From assembly GCF_036016955.1 (NCBI RefSeq), contig NZ_JAYWXI010000006.1:1-64000 (forward strand): a stretch of 64,000 nt of DNA, written 5' to 3'. Of the stretch, positions 26,629 to 34,642 are shown one piece after another. A program made the translations under genes and the position numbers. Within the stretch, counting starts at the first letter, position 1. Each line of letters opens with the position of its first letter. This DNA is from JAYWXI01 sp036016955 (lineage in GTDB: Bacteria > Bacteroidota > Bacteroidia > Flavobacteriales > Weeksellaceae). Below the pieces are notes generated by a model. The model had not been told where the DNA came from and made no database searches. It saw only the letters and a list, made by a program, of their open reading frames with translations.

Positions 26629-27111
26629 TTAATCCTCACTGCTCGCAATCGTTTCCAATGCCTCAAGCACGCCTTCGTATTCAAAGCCCCGACCTAGCAT
26701 ATACCGAATGGTTTTTTGCTTCTTAAGAAAGTCTTTCCCACCGCCCTGCTGGCCATAATGCCGCCGAGCCAAATCTTGCATTGCGATTCTATAATCCTCC
26801 TCCTCAATCTCTTCAAACGATTTAAGAATAAGCTTGTCGTTTATTCCTTTTTGTTTGAGATGTTGGCGGATTTTAACTCTCCCCCAACGCTTAACATAAA
26901 ATTTACCCCGGGCATAGCTTCGGGCAAATCGCTCTTCGTTAAGGTAGTTTTCCCTCAAAAGAAACAACAAAATCTCCTCTTTCGCCTCAGGAATCAACAA
27001 ATACGCCTTCATCTTGGCTTCCACCTCCTGATGACAGCGGTCCTGGTAAACGCAATAAGCCACCAGCTTCTGTTTGATTTCTTCAAAAGTATACGATTTC
27101 TTTCCTTCCAT
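26629..27111 (-). CDS. recX: regulatory protein RecX
   Basis: Inhibitor/modulator of RecA filaments, cytosolic, 160 aa from ATG 27111 (a GTG four codons upstream is a weaker alternative). The RecX three-helix repeats are recognisable: YCVYQDRCHQEVEAKMKAY, LLRENYLNEERFARSYARGKFYVKRWGRVKIRQHLKQKGI, and KKQKTIRYMLGRGFEYEGVLEAL. It lies 53 bases downstream of glyA across a perfect palindrome, so it may be part of a glyA-recX transcript. Confidence 0.88.
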   Translation of the reverse strand: MEGKKSYTFEEIKQKLVAYCVYQDRCHQEVEAKMKAYLLIPEAKEEILLFLLRENYLNEERFARSYARGKFYVKRWGRVKIRQHLKQKGINDKLILKSFEEIEEEDYRIAMQDLARRHYGQQGGGKDFLKKQKTIRYMLGRGFEYEGVLEALETIASSED

Positions 27112-27119
27112 AATGCAAA

Positions 27120-27137
27120 GCACGCCTTAAGGCGTGC
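27120..27137. promoter_or_regulatory. perfect 18-base palindrome between glyA and recX
   Basis: GCACGCCTTAAGGCGTGC is an uninterrupted palindrome located nine bases before the recX ATG and 27 bases after the glyA stop. It lacks a following T-run on either strand, so it is not a classic terminator. It could be an operator or an mRNA hairpin masking the recX start. Confidence 0.4.
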
Positions 27138-27163
27138 CTTCCCGTTTTTATTTACCGAACAAC

Positions 27164-28432
27164 TTAAAATGAAAATAAAGGCAGTCCGTCCATCATGGCA
27201 TTCACCTTCCGACGAACATCCGCAATCACCTGATCGTCCGAAATCGAATGAACCACCGTCGAAATAAGCTCCGCCACGGTTTCCATATCGTTTTCTTTCA
27301 GCCCCCTGGTGGTCACCGCCGCCGTTCCCAAGCGAATCCCCGAGGTCGTAAACGCCGACTTGTCATCAAAAGGCACCATGTTCTTGTTGCAAGTGATATC
27401 GGCCTTCACCAAAGCCTTTTCGGTTTCTTTCCCGTTGACTTTTTTGTTGCGTAAATCCACAAGCATCAAATGATTATCCGTCCCACCGCTCACAATTTCA
27501 AAACCGCGATCCATCATGGCCTTAGCCAACGCCCTGGCATTGGAAACCACTTGTTTGGCATAAACCTCAAACTTCGGATCCAAAGCCTCACCAAACGCCA
27601 CCGCTTTTGCCGCTATCACATGCTCCAAAGGCCCTCCCTGAATCCCGGGAAATACACATCCGTCAAGAACCTGACTCATCATTTTCAATTCGCCTTTAGG
27701 CGTTTTGTGCCCATACGGATTCTCGTAATCTTTCCCCATCATGATAAGCCCTCCTCTCGGCCCGCGAAGCGTCTTGTGCGTAGTAGTGGTAACCACATGA
27801 CAATGCTCAAAAGGGGAAGAAAGCAATCCCTTAGCAATAAGCCCCGCAGGATGAGCAATATCCGCCCATAACGTCGCCCCCACTTCATCGGCAATCGCAC
27901 GGAATTTTGCAAAATCCAAATCCCTGGAATAAGCCGAATACCCCGCAATAATCATCTTGGGTTTTACTTCCAAAGCCTTTTGACGAACATTCTCGTAATC
28001 AATCCTTCCGGTCTCCTTCTCCACGCCGTAAAAGTGCGCATTGTACTGTATCCCCGAAAAATTAACAAATGAACCATGCGTGAGATGCCCACCCATCGAC
28101 AAATCCAATCCCAAAATGGAATCTCCCGGCTTCAAAACCGCAAGATAAACCGCCGCATTAGCCTGAGACCCCGAATGCGGCTGCACATTGGCATACTCCA
28201 CCCCGAAAAGCGCCTTAGCCCTTTCAATGGCAAGCGTTTCGATTTCGTCAACCACCTCGCAGCCTCCATAGTACCTGCGACCAGGATAACCTTCCGCATA
28301 TTTATTGGTCAAGACACTGCCCATGGCCCGCATCACTTCCTCCGAAACAAAATTTTCCGAAGCAATGAGTTCGATGCCGTGCGTCTGTCTCTGTCTTTCT
28401 TTTTCAATAAGGTCAAAAATAATATTGCTCAT
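27164..28432 (-). CDS. glyA: serine hydroxymethyltransferase
   Basis: PLP enzyme interconverting serine and glycine and generating 5,10-methylene-tetrahydrofolate. The 422-aa protein has IELIASENFVSEEVMRAMGS, LTNKYAEGYPGRRYYGGCE, PHSGSQANAAVY, the PLP lysine in VTTTTHKTLRGPRGG near 230, and TSGIRLGTAAVTTRGL near the C-terminus. All are standard for bacterial GlyA. It is expressed from a TAAATTTG promoter about 47 bases upstream and precedes recX. Confidence 0.97.
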   Translation of the reverse strand: MSNIIFDLIEKERQRQTHGIELIASENFVSEEVMRAMGSVLTNKYAEGYPGRRYYGGCEVVDEIETLAIERAKALFGVEYANVQPHSGSQANAAVYLAVLKPGDSILGLDLSMGGHLTHGSFVNFSGIQYNAHFYGVEKETGRIDYENVRQKALEVKPKMIIAGYSAYSRDLDFAKFRAIADEVGATLWADIAHPAGLIAKGLLSSPFEHCHVVTTTTHKTLRGPRGGLIMMGKDYENPYGHKTPKGELKMMSQVLDGCVFPGIQGGPLEHVIAAKAVAFGEALDPKFEVYAKQVVSNARALAKAMMDRGFEIVSGGTDNHLMLVDLRNKKVNGKETEKALVKADITCNKNMVPFDDKSAFTTSGIRLGTAAVTTRGLKENDMETVAELISTVVHSISDDQVIADVRRKVNAMMDGLPLFSF

Positions 28433-28478
28433 GTTTTAGATAATAATAAAGCTTAGATTCTTTCTTTTTTAACGTCTT

Positions 28479-28486
28479 CAAATTTA
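28479..28486 (-). promoter_or_regulatory. -7 element (TAAATTTG) of glyA
   Basis: Minus-strand TAAATTTG, exact TAnnTTTG match, 46 bases before the glyA ATG at 28432. Confidence 0.5.
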
Positions 28487-28585
28487 GCATTTTGTTTGAG
28501 AATCTCCGAAAAAATCCAACCTAAAAGCAAAAACATTGATTATCAGAAATTTAAACACCTTCCGTCCTAATCCCCGCAAAAATCA

Positions 28586-29473
28586 TCAAAACAAAACAGG
28601 TTGTTCCACAGCCATAACCGGCACTTTCAAATCCGTTTTCCAACGCTCGTTCATCATCTTGATAAGATGCGCCGAAAGCAACGGAGAAGCCTGCTCCACA
28701 TTTTGATGCACAAAAAAGTAAAGTCCCTTCAATCCTTTATCTTTCCAAGAGGACAAACGCTCCATCCAATCCTCCAAACGAGCATAGTCGCTAGCCGCAT
28801 TAGCCCCAACATAGCGAATAAATGCATACGGCGTCGTTAAACGCATATGAAGCATATCGCGCCTTCCCGCCGTATCCACAATCATATTGGTAACCCCGCA
28901 TCGCTCGAAAAGAGCGCAAACTTTATCGAAAACAACCGAATCATCAAACCACTCCCGATTACGCAATTCCACCGCCAAAGGCAATTCCCGAGGCCATTCT
29001 TCAACAAATTTTTCCAAGCGATCGTAATCCTTCGGTTTGAAATTATCATGCAACTGAAGAAAAACCATCCCCAACTTCTCCCCAAAATGCATCACCGCCA
29101 TCGCATACTGCGTAACGGCATCCGCCACGTTAATCAAACGACGGTAATGGGACACCGTATTGGTAATCTTAGGAAAAAATAAAAACCCCTCCGGCGTCTT
29201 GTTTTTCCAAGTGGTCACCTGCTTGGCACTAGGCATCCCATAAAACGTAGCATTAAGCTCGATCGAATTAAACTGCGTCGCATAATAGGACAACTCGTCT
29301 TTCGTCCCCCTAGGGTAAAACCCCTTTAGGTCGTTCCGATTCCATTTCGCACATCCTACCGCTATAGACTGAAGCGCTCCGCCTTGTTTCTCCAAAACCA
29401 ACGAAGTCCCGCCATGATCCGAAGGTAAGGTAAAATCCACCAAACTAGGATCCTCCACTTTTCCAAATTTCAT
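28586..29473 (-). CDS. DUF72 domain-containing protein (YecE-like)
   Basis: TIM-barrel-like protein of unknown function, 295 aa from ATG 29473 (MKFGKVEDPSLVDFTLPSDH). DUF72 landmarks: VGCAKWNRNDLKGFYPRGTKDELSYYATQFNSIELNATFYGMPS near the start, LGMVFLQLHDNFKPKDY, and PLAVELRNREWFDDSVV. A reading frame extends 27 codons further upstream, but that part would translate the nrdA terminator hairpin and is rejected. The true start is supported by a TAAATTTG promoter box just upstream. Single-gene unit. Confidence 0.92.
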   Translation of the reverse strand: MKFGKVEDPSLVDFTLPSDHGGTSLVLEKQGGALQSIAVGCAKWNRNDLKGFYPRGTKDELSYYATQFNSIELNATFYGMPSAKQVTTWKNKTPEGFLFFPKITNTVSHYRRLINVADAVTQYAMAVMHFGEKLGMVFLQLHDNFKPKDYDRLEKFVEEWPRELPLAVELRNREWFDDSVVFDKVCALFERCGVTNMIVDTAGRRDMLHMRLTTPYAFIRYVGANAASDYARLEDWMERLSSWKDKGLKGLYFFVHQNVEQASPLLSAHLIKMMNERWKTDLKVPVMAVEQPVLF

Positions 29474-29484
29474 AAAGACACAAT

Positions 29485-29511
29485 CAAATTTAAACCGCTG
29501 CAATAATAGCA
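29485..29511 (-). promoter_or_regulatory. promoter of the DUF72 gene (TTGT / TAAATTTG)
   Basis: TAAATTTG at 29485-29492 (minus strand) with a TTGT in -33 position about 18 bases further upstream. The start codon is 12 bases downstream of the box, giving a very short leader. Confidence 0.55.
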
Positions 29512-29520
29512 CAATCCCAC

Positions 29521-29551
29521 AAAAAAACCACAGAGAATTCTGTGGTTTTTT
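29521..29551 (-). terminator. intrinsic terminator of nrdA
   Basis: CCACAGA and TCTGTGG (29528-29545) form a perfect seven-base-pair stem flanked by A and T runs on both sides, 17 bases after the nrdA stop. Confidence 0.85.
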
Positions 29552-29567
29552 CATTTATCCAATAACC

Positions 29568-31226
29568 CTAGGCCTCGCAAGAGGAACACGTCACAAAATT
29601 GACCATCAACTCCTTCGATACCGACGAACTCCTCTGATAATAAAGGGTCTTAACGCCTTTTTTCCATGCTTCGATCATCAGATAATTCACATCTTTCACC
29701 GGCATGGTCGAAGGAATCTGAAGGTTGAGCGATTGCGCCTGATCAATATACTGCTGACGCTGCGCCGCCTGAGAAATAATCTCCATAGGCGAAATTTCTT
29801 TAAACGTCTTAAACACCGCTTTCTCTTCCTCCGTCAAAGCTTCCAAATGCTGAACCGAACCATGGTTCAGCATAATACTACGCCAAGTATCCTCGTTGTC
29901 CAAATCTTTCTCCTGAAGAACCTGAGCCAAATACTTATTCTTACGCATAAAGTTACCCTTCGCCAAGCCTGCCTTATAATAGTTGGAAGCAAAAGGTTCG
30001 ATTCCGGGGGACGTCTGCCCCAAAATAGCCGAACTGGACGTGGTAGGTGCTACCGCCATCAATGTCGTATTACGCATACCGTACCCCTTCAAAAGCTCCG
30101 GCTCGCCGTAAATATTCGCCAATTCGCGGGACGCCGCCTCCGCCTGCTCCTTAATGTGACGGAAAGCCCGGGCATTAAACTGGGTGGCCTCAAAACTCTC
30201 AAAAGGAATCCTGTTTTTCTGAAGGTAAGAATGATACCCCAAAACCCCCAAGCCAAGCGCACGGTGACGCATCGCAAAATTACGCGCTCCGCTGAGATAA
30301 TAATTCCCCTCGGTTTTTTCGATAAATTCCGAAAGCACCGCATCCAAAAAATAGATCGCCAACTTCACCGCATTAGTGTCCTTCCACTCGTCAAAAAGCT
30401 CCAAATTCATGGAAGAAAGACAGCAAATGAAAGACTCCTGCTCCGAAGAAGGCAGCATAATCTCCGAGCAAAGGTTACTCGCATTAATCGAAAGCCCCAA
30501 ATCCTTATAAACCTGAGGTTTATTACGATTCACGTTATCCGTAAACAAAATATATGGCAGCCCTTTCTGCTGACGACTCTCCAAAATACGCGCCCATATC
30601 TTGCGCTTCTCCATATCGCCGTCAATCATGTCCTGCATCCAATAATCCGGAACACAAACCCCCATAAAGAGATTCTGAATCGGACTTCCAATATCTTTGA
30701 TGGACAAAAACTCCTCAATATCGCCATGGTCAATATCCAAATACGCCGCAAACGCCCCCCGGCGCACCCCGCCTTGGGAAACCACATCCATCGCCGTATC
30801 AAAAAGCTTCATAAAAGAAACCGCTCCAGAAGACTTTCCGTTATCGGTGACCGCCGTCCCTCTATGGCGAAGCTCGCCAAAATATCCCGACGTCCCGCCA
30901 CCAATCTTAGTCTGCATAATCACCTCTCCCAATTTATGCGTAATCCCTTCGATATTGTCCGGAACATGCACATTAAAACAAGAAATCGGAAGCCCCCGCT
31001 GGGTCCCCATATTCGCCCAAACCGGTGAAGAAAAACTGATCCATCCCTTCACGATCATTTCCTTGAATGCCGGCTGCAATTCGGGCTTATACAGACGCTT
31101 TGCCGCCGCCGTGGTGATCCGATCTATCGCACCCTCCACCGTCTCTCCCTTCAACAAATACCCCCGATTGAGCATCTGCTCACTTTCTTCATTCAACCAC
31201 CAGATGTCCAGTTTATTTTCTTCCAT
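29568..31226 (-). CDS. nrdA: ribonucleoside-diphosphate reductase, alpha subunit (class I)
   Basis: Catalytic subunit reducing ribonucleotides to deoxyribonucleotides; 552 aa, much shorter than E. coli NrdA because the N-terminal ATP-cone (overall activity site) is absent: the protein starts straight at the ten-stranded barrel region. Active-site cysteines are in LPISCFNVH near 83, the NLCSEI loop (radical Cys with Asn and Glu) near 253 and ICCLSSMNL near 270. The radical-transfer tyrosines are in LYYQRSSS near the C-terminus, and the shuttle CSSC pair ends the protein. Downstream of nrdB by 62 bases, with a strong terminator after it. Confidence 0.95.
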   Translation of the reverse strand: MEENKLDIWWLNEESEQMLNRGYLLKGETVEGAIDRITTAAAKRLYKPELQPAFKEMIVKGWISFSSPVWANMGTQRGLPISCFNVHVPDNIEGITHKLGEVIMQTKIGGGTSGYFGELRHRGTAVTDNGKSSGAVSFMKLFDTAMDVVSQGGVRRGAFAAYLDIDHGDIEEFLSIKDIGSPIQNLFMGVCVPDYWMQDMIDGDMEKRKIWARILESRQQKGLPYILFTDNVNRNKPQVYKDLGLSINASNLCSEIMLPSSEQESFICCLSSMNLELFDEWKDTNAVKLAIYFLDAVLSEFIEKTEGNYYLSGARNFAMRHRALGLGVLGYHSYLQKNRIPFESFEATQFNARAFRHIKEQAEAASRELANIYGEPELLKGYGMRNTTLMAVAPTTSSSAILGQTSPGIEPFASNYYKAGLAKGNFMRKNKYLAQVLQEKDLDNEDTWRSIMLNHGSVQHLEALTEEEKAVFKTFKEISPMEIISQAAQRQQYIDQAQSLNLQIPSTMPVKDVNYLMIEAWKKGVKTLYYQRSSSVSKELMVNFVTCSSCEA

Positions 31227-31288
31227 AATTTTTTCTTATCCTTTGTATTTTATAACGCTTATCTCTCTGTTCTCTGCTTTTCGTTTTC

Positions 31289-32263
31289 CTAAAACAAATC
31301 GTTTTCGGTAATAGACTTGTCATGCTTGGTATAATCCACAGGACGCTTTGCAAAAAAGTCATCCAGCGAGTTGGCAAAAACCTCCTCCTCAAACCAAACC
31401 ATCGGACGATACTGCTCCGCCGAAACATTGTAACGCGGTTTCATGCCTATCTTTTTCAAAGAATCGTCCACACGGTATTTCATAAAATTAAGCAAATCTT
31501 CCTTGGTAAAGCTGTCAATCTCGCCCAACTCAAAAATCCAGTCCAAAATCTCCTCCTCCACACGGATGGAATAATCCACCAATTCATAAATGGCTTCAAG
31601 ATCGCTTTCGGTAAGAAGTTCCGGCTGCTCCTCCCGGATTTTATTGATAAGATAAATCCCTGCATTGGCATGGATTTGCTCGTCCACCGAAGTCCAAGCA
31701 ATAATGTTGCTAACATTCTTCATATACCCCTTAAAGCGGGTGAACGAAAGAATAATAGCAAATTGGGAAAACAAAGAAACATTCTCAATCAGAATACTGA
31801 ACAAAAGCAAGGACGACACATACTCCTTAGGCGTAGTGGAATTCGCATGCCGCAAAGCCTCCGTAAGGAAATCAATACGTTTCTTAATGGCCGGAATCTC
31901 CACCACGTGCAAAAACTCTTCATTATACCCCAACACCTCCAAAAGACGGGAATACGCCTCCGAATGACGAAACTCGCATTCCGCAAAAGTCGCCCCCAAA
32001 CCATTAAGCTCGGGCTTAGGAAGATGCTGGTAAAGATTCCCCCAAAACGTCTTCACCGCCACTTCTATCTGAGCAATCGCCAACAGCGCATGCTTTACCG
32101 CGTTTTTTTCGTGCGGCTCCAACTGAGAGTGAAAATCCTGAACGTCGGCAGTAAAATCCACCTCGGAATGAACCCAAAAGGCTTTATTGATCGCCTCCGT
32201 AAATTGCAAAACCTCCGGATACTCAAACGGCTTGTAGCTAACTCTCTTGTCAAATATTCCCAT
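31289..32263 (-). CDS. nrdB: ribonucleoside-diphosphate reductase, beta subunit (class I)
   Basis: Ferritin-like radical-generating subunit, 324 aa. Metal ligands and radical site can be read: FTADVQDFH (Asp ligand), AECEFRHSEAYSRLLE (Glu and His ligands, with the tyrosyl-radical position four residues after the His occupied by Tyr), and the late EQIHANAG (Glu, His ligands). Keeping Tyr there suggests a conventional Tyr-radical di-iron or Mn-Fe-type R2 rather than an R2c (Phe) protein. There is no N-terminal ATP-cone, although some Bacteroidota NrdB proteins have one. It is the first gene of nrdB-nrdA. Confidence 0.95.
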   Translation of the reverse strand: MGIFDKRVSYKPFEYPEVLQFTEAINKAFWVHSEVDFTADVQDFHSQLEPHEKNAVKHALLAIAQIEVAVKTFWGNLYQHLPKPELNGLGATFAECEFRHSEAYSRLLEVLGYNEEFLHVVEIPAIKKRIDFLTEALRHANSTTPKEYVSSLLLFSILIENVSLFSQFAIILSFTRFKGYMKNVSNIIAWTSVDEQIHANAGIYLINKIREEQPELLTESDLEAIYELVDYSIRVEEEILDWIFELGEIDSFTKEDLLNFMKYRVDDSLKKIGMKPRYNVSAEQYRPMVWFEEEVFANSLDDFFAKRPVDYTKHDKSITENDLF

Positions 32264-32683
32264 GATCGTTCTTTATTGTGTTGGTACTAAAATCAAAAAC
32301 AGCAACCTAAAAACCTCATAACCATCCGATTGAGCAAATAAAATCCCAATCAAAAAAAGTAAAAAAGCAATGATTTTCGGCTCGGTCAATCTGAAAACAA
32401 AAATAAAAAATAGCCCCATATATCAAAAGTCAGCTTCATTAAATCTCTGGTTTTAAGAAGCAAAAGTTTTCCACAAAAACACAGAACTCGCATTATCAGG
32501 CGGTTCAGTCTTACATTGGCCGTCAAAATCCCATTTAACCAAAACAAAAATCAAACAAAACAAAATAAAACATTGATTAACAAAAAATTAAAATCAAACA
32601 CTCTTCAAAAAAATAAGTCCCCAAAACCACCGTGCCAATCTGTAACATTCTCCCCTCCCCGTCTACCTATTATAAAAAAAAAC
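32264..32683. other. divergent intergenic region between nrdB and the export operon
   Basis: 420 AT-rich bases. On the minus strand a TATTTTTG box lies at 32398-32405, about 135 bases before nrdB, so nrdB would have a long leader. On the plus strand no clear TAnnTTTG box precedes the ATPase start at 32684. An open frame that enters the ATPase gene from 32516 is Lys/Asn/Gln-rich and unlike its family, so I treat it as non-coding. A good NrdR box was not found. Confidence 0.6.
32398..32405 (-). promoter_or_regulatory. -7 element (TATTTTTG) of nrdB-nrdA
   Basis: Exact TAnnTTTG match on the minus strand, about 135 bases before the nrdB ATG. It implies an unusually long leader for this genome, room for regulation. 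Confidence 0.4.
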
Positions 32684-33376
32684 ATGCTAATCCTACGCGA
32701 CCTGCATAAATCCTACGACACAGGAAAGTCCCACCTGCACGTCCTTAAAGGCATCAACTTGGAAATTGCCAAAGGCGAATTCGTTTCCATCATGGGAAGT
32801 TCGGGTTCCGGAAAATCCACCCTGTTGAACATCATCGGCATTCTCGACGAAAAAGACAGCGGCGTCTACGAACTCGGAGGCCTACCCATCGAAGACCTTT
32901 CCGAAATCAAAGCCGCCGAGTACCGTTCCCGTTTCTTGGGATTCATCTTTCAGTCGTTCAATCTCATCGGTTACAAAACCGCTCTGGAAAACGTGGCCCT
33001 TCCCCTCTACTACCAAAACGTCCCCCGAAACGAGAGAAACCAAAAAGCCATGGCTTATCTGGAAAAAGTAGGTTTGGCTCCCTGGGCCAACCATCTCCCC
33101 AATGAGCTTTCGGGAGGGCAAAAACAAAGGGTAGCCATTGCCCGCGCCCTGATTACCGATCCCAAAATCGTCTTGGCCGATGAACCCACCGGCGCACTCG
33201 ACTCCAAGACCACTCACGACATCATGAAACTCCTTCAACAAATCAACGAAGAAGGAAAAACCATCATTATCGTCACCCACGAACCCGATGTAGCAACCCA
33301 AACCAAACGCAACGTGGTATTGAAAGACGGACGCATCGAAAGCGATGAATTCATAACCCAAAAAGTACTTTACTGA
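32684..33376 (+). CDS. MacB/LolD-type ABC transporter ATP-binding protein
   Basis: Cytosolic ATPase of 230 aa energising a mechanotransmission-type exporter. Start ATG 32684 gives MLILRDLHKSYDTG. Walker A is GSSGSGKST near 42, Q-loop IFQSFNLIGYKTALENV near 90, signature LSGGQKQRVAIARAL near 145, Walker B IVLADEPTGALDS near 165, and the switch His in IIIVTHEPDVA near 200. All catalytic motifs are intact. First gene of a four-gene operon with two permeases and an adaptor. Confidence 0.95.
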   Translation: MLILRDLHKSYDTGKSHLHVLKGINLEIAKGEFVSIMGSSGSGKSTLLNIIGILDEKDSGVYELGGLPIEDLSEIKAAEYRSRFLGFIFQSFNLIGYKTALENVALPLYYQNVPRNERNQKAMAYLEKVGLAPWANHLPNELSGGQKQRVAIARALITDPKIVLADEPTGALDSKTTHDIMKLLQQINEEGKTIIIVTHEPDVATQTKRNVVLKDGRIESDEFITQKVLY

Positions 33377-33392
33377 TTTAAAAATATTTTTT

Positions 33393-34625
33393 ATGTTCGA
33401 CGCAGACCGTTGGCGAGAAATCGGCTCCTCCCTTAAAAGCAATCTCCTTAGAACCATCCTCTCCGGATTTACCGTGGCGTTAGGACTCTACATCTTCATT
33501 GTGCTCTTCGGGATTGGCTCCGGCCTTCGCAACGCTTTCTCCGAAAACTTCACCAGAGATGCCCAAAACCTCATCACCATCTTTACCGGCAAAACCTCCA
33601 TCGCCTACGGAGGCCTCCAGGCTTCTCGCGACATCGTCCTGAAAAACGAGGATTACGAACAAACCATCCTTTTAGCTCCCGAAAAAGTGGAGTACGCCAC
33701 CCCCCGTTACCAAACGTCCATGCTCGTCAAATACGGCAAGGAAAGCGGCACTTATCAAATCTCCGGCGCCCAAACCGACGAACTGAAGGTGGAAAACCGA
33801 ATCCTGACCGAAGGAAGATACCTAAATACAGGCGACCAAGAACAAAAAAGACCTGTAGCCGTTATCGGACGTATGGTTCAACGCGACCTGATTAAAGACG
33901 GAAATGCCATCGGAAAAGAACTGAACATCAACGGTACCTTGTTCAAAATCATCGGCGTTTTTTCCGATGAAGGCGGTGGCGATTGGGAAGAACGCGCCAT
34001 TTCGATTCCCATCAGCACGCTGCAACAAATGAAAAAAAATTCCGATACCGTAAACAGCATCCAACTAACCTACAACCCCGAACTCTCCCCCGAGCAAGCC
34101 ATTGCCTTTGGCGAACAAATCGGCGAAGCCCTAAAATCCAAACACCGCGTGTCTCCCGAGGACGAAAACGCCATCATTGTCCGAAACAATGCCGAAAACA
34201 CCAAAGATTCGGTTCAGTTTCTGTTCATCCTAACCCTCATCGTAGGCTTCATCGGACTAGGCACCTTGCTAGCGGGCATCATCGGTATCAGCAACATCAT
34301 GGTCTACATCGTGAAAGAACGCACCAAAGAAATCGGCGTAAGAAAAGCCATCGGTGCAAAACCTTCCAGCATCGTAGCCTTAATACTACAGGAAAGCATC
34401 GTTATCACCGTAGCTTCGGGACTTACAGGCGTAGCCTTCGGCGCACTGACCTTAAAACTCATCGGAAACCGCCTTGCCTCCTATTTTATTTTGGATCCCG
34501 GCGTTGGCTGGGGCACCGTATTTGCCGCTTTTTGCTGTCTGATTCTTTCGGGGCTCATTGCAGGGTTCATCCCCGCCTACCGAGCCAGTAGAATAAAACC
34601 CATCGAGGCTTTACGAGCCGAATAA
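33393..34625 (+). CDS. MacB-like ABC transporter permease, first
   Basis: Inner-membrane permease of 410 aa with the MacB topology: one membrane segment near residues 22-45 (LSGFTVALGLYIFIVLFGIGSG), a large periplasmic domain (about 50-275), then three membrane segments of the FtsX domain. The cytoplasmic coupling helix KERTKEIGVRKAIGAKPSSIVALILQESIVI is diagnostic, and the end AYRASRIKPIEALRAE is the family C-terminus. Such permeases pull substrates (peptides, lipoproteins, siderophores, toxic compounds) out of the periplasm. It starts 16 bases after the ATPase gene. Confidence 0.93.
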   Translation: MFDADRWREIGSSLKSNLLRTILSGFTVALGLYIFIVLFGIGSGLRNAFSENFTRDAQNLITIFTGKTSIAYGGLQASRDIVLKNEDYEQTILLAPEKVEYATPRYQTSMLVKYGKESGTYQISGAQTDELKVENRILTEGRYLNTGDQEQKRPVAVIGRMVQRDLIKDGNAIGKELNINGTLFKIIGVFSDEGGGDWEERAISIPISTLQQMKKNSDTVNSIQLTYNPELSPEQAIAFGEQIGEALKSKHRVSPEDENAIIVRNNAENTKDSVQFLFILTLIVGFIGLGTLLAGIIGISNIMVYIVKERTKEIGVRKAIGAKPSSIVALILQESIVITVASGLTGVAFGALTLKLIGNRLASYFILDPGVGWGTVFAAFCCLILSGLIAGFIPAYRASRIKPIEALRAE

Positions 34626-34642
34626 CCTCAAAAAAAATTCTC

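Noticed and set aside
29474..29554. 27-codon N-terminal extension of the DUF72 protein
   Set aside because: It would translate the nrdA terminator hairpin and the gene's own promoter; the family N-terminus starts at the ATG at 29473.
29733..31028. 431-codon plus-strand open frame across nrdA
   Set aside because: Antisense shadow of a well-supported gene; the translation is Arg/Leu/Asn-rich with no domain, and open antisense frames are expected from this codon usage.
31322..32290. 322-codon plus-strand open frame across nrdB
   Set aside because: Antisense shadow of nrdB with basic low-complexity composition and no recognisable motif.
32516..32683. 56-codon N-terminal extension of the export ATPase
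   Set aside because: Lys/Asn/Gln-rich and unlike ABC ATPases; the canonical protein starts at the ATG at 32684.
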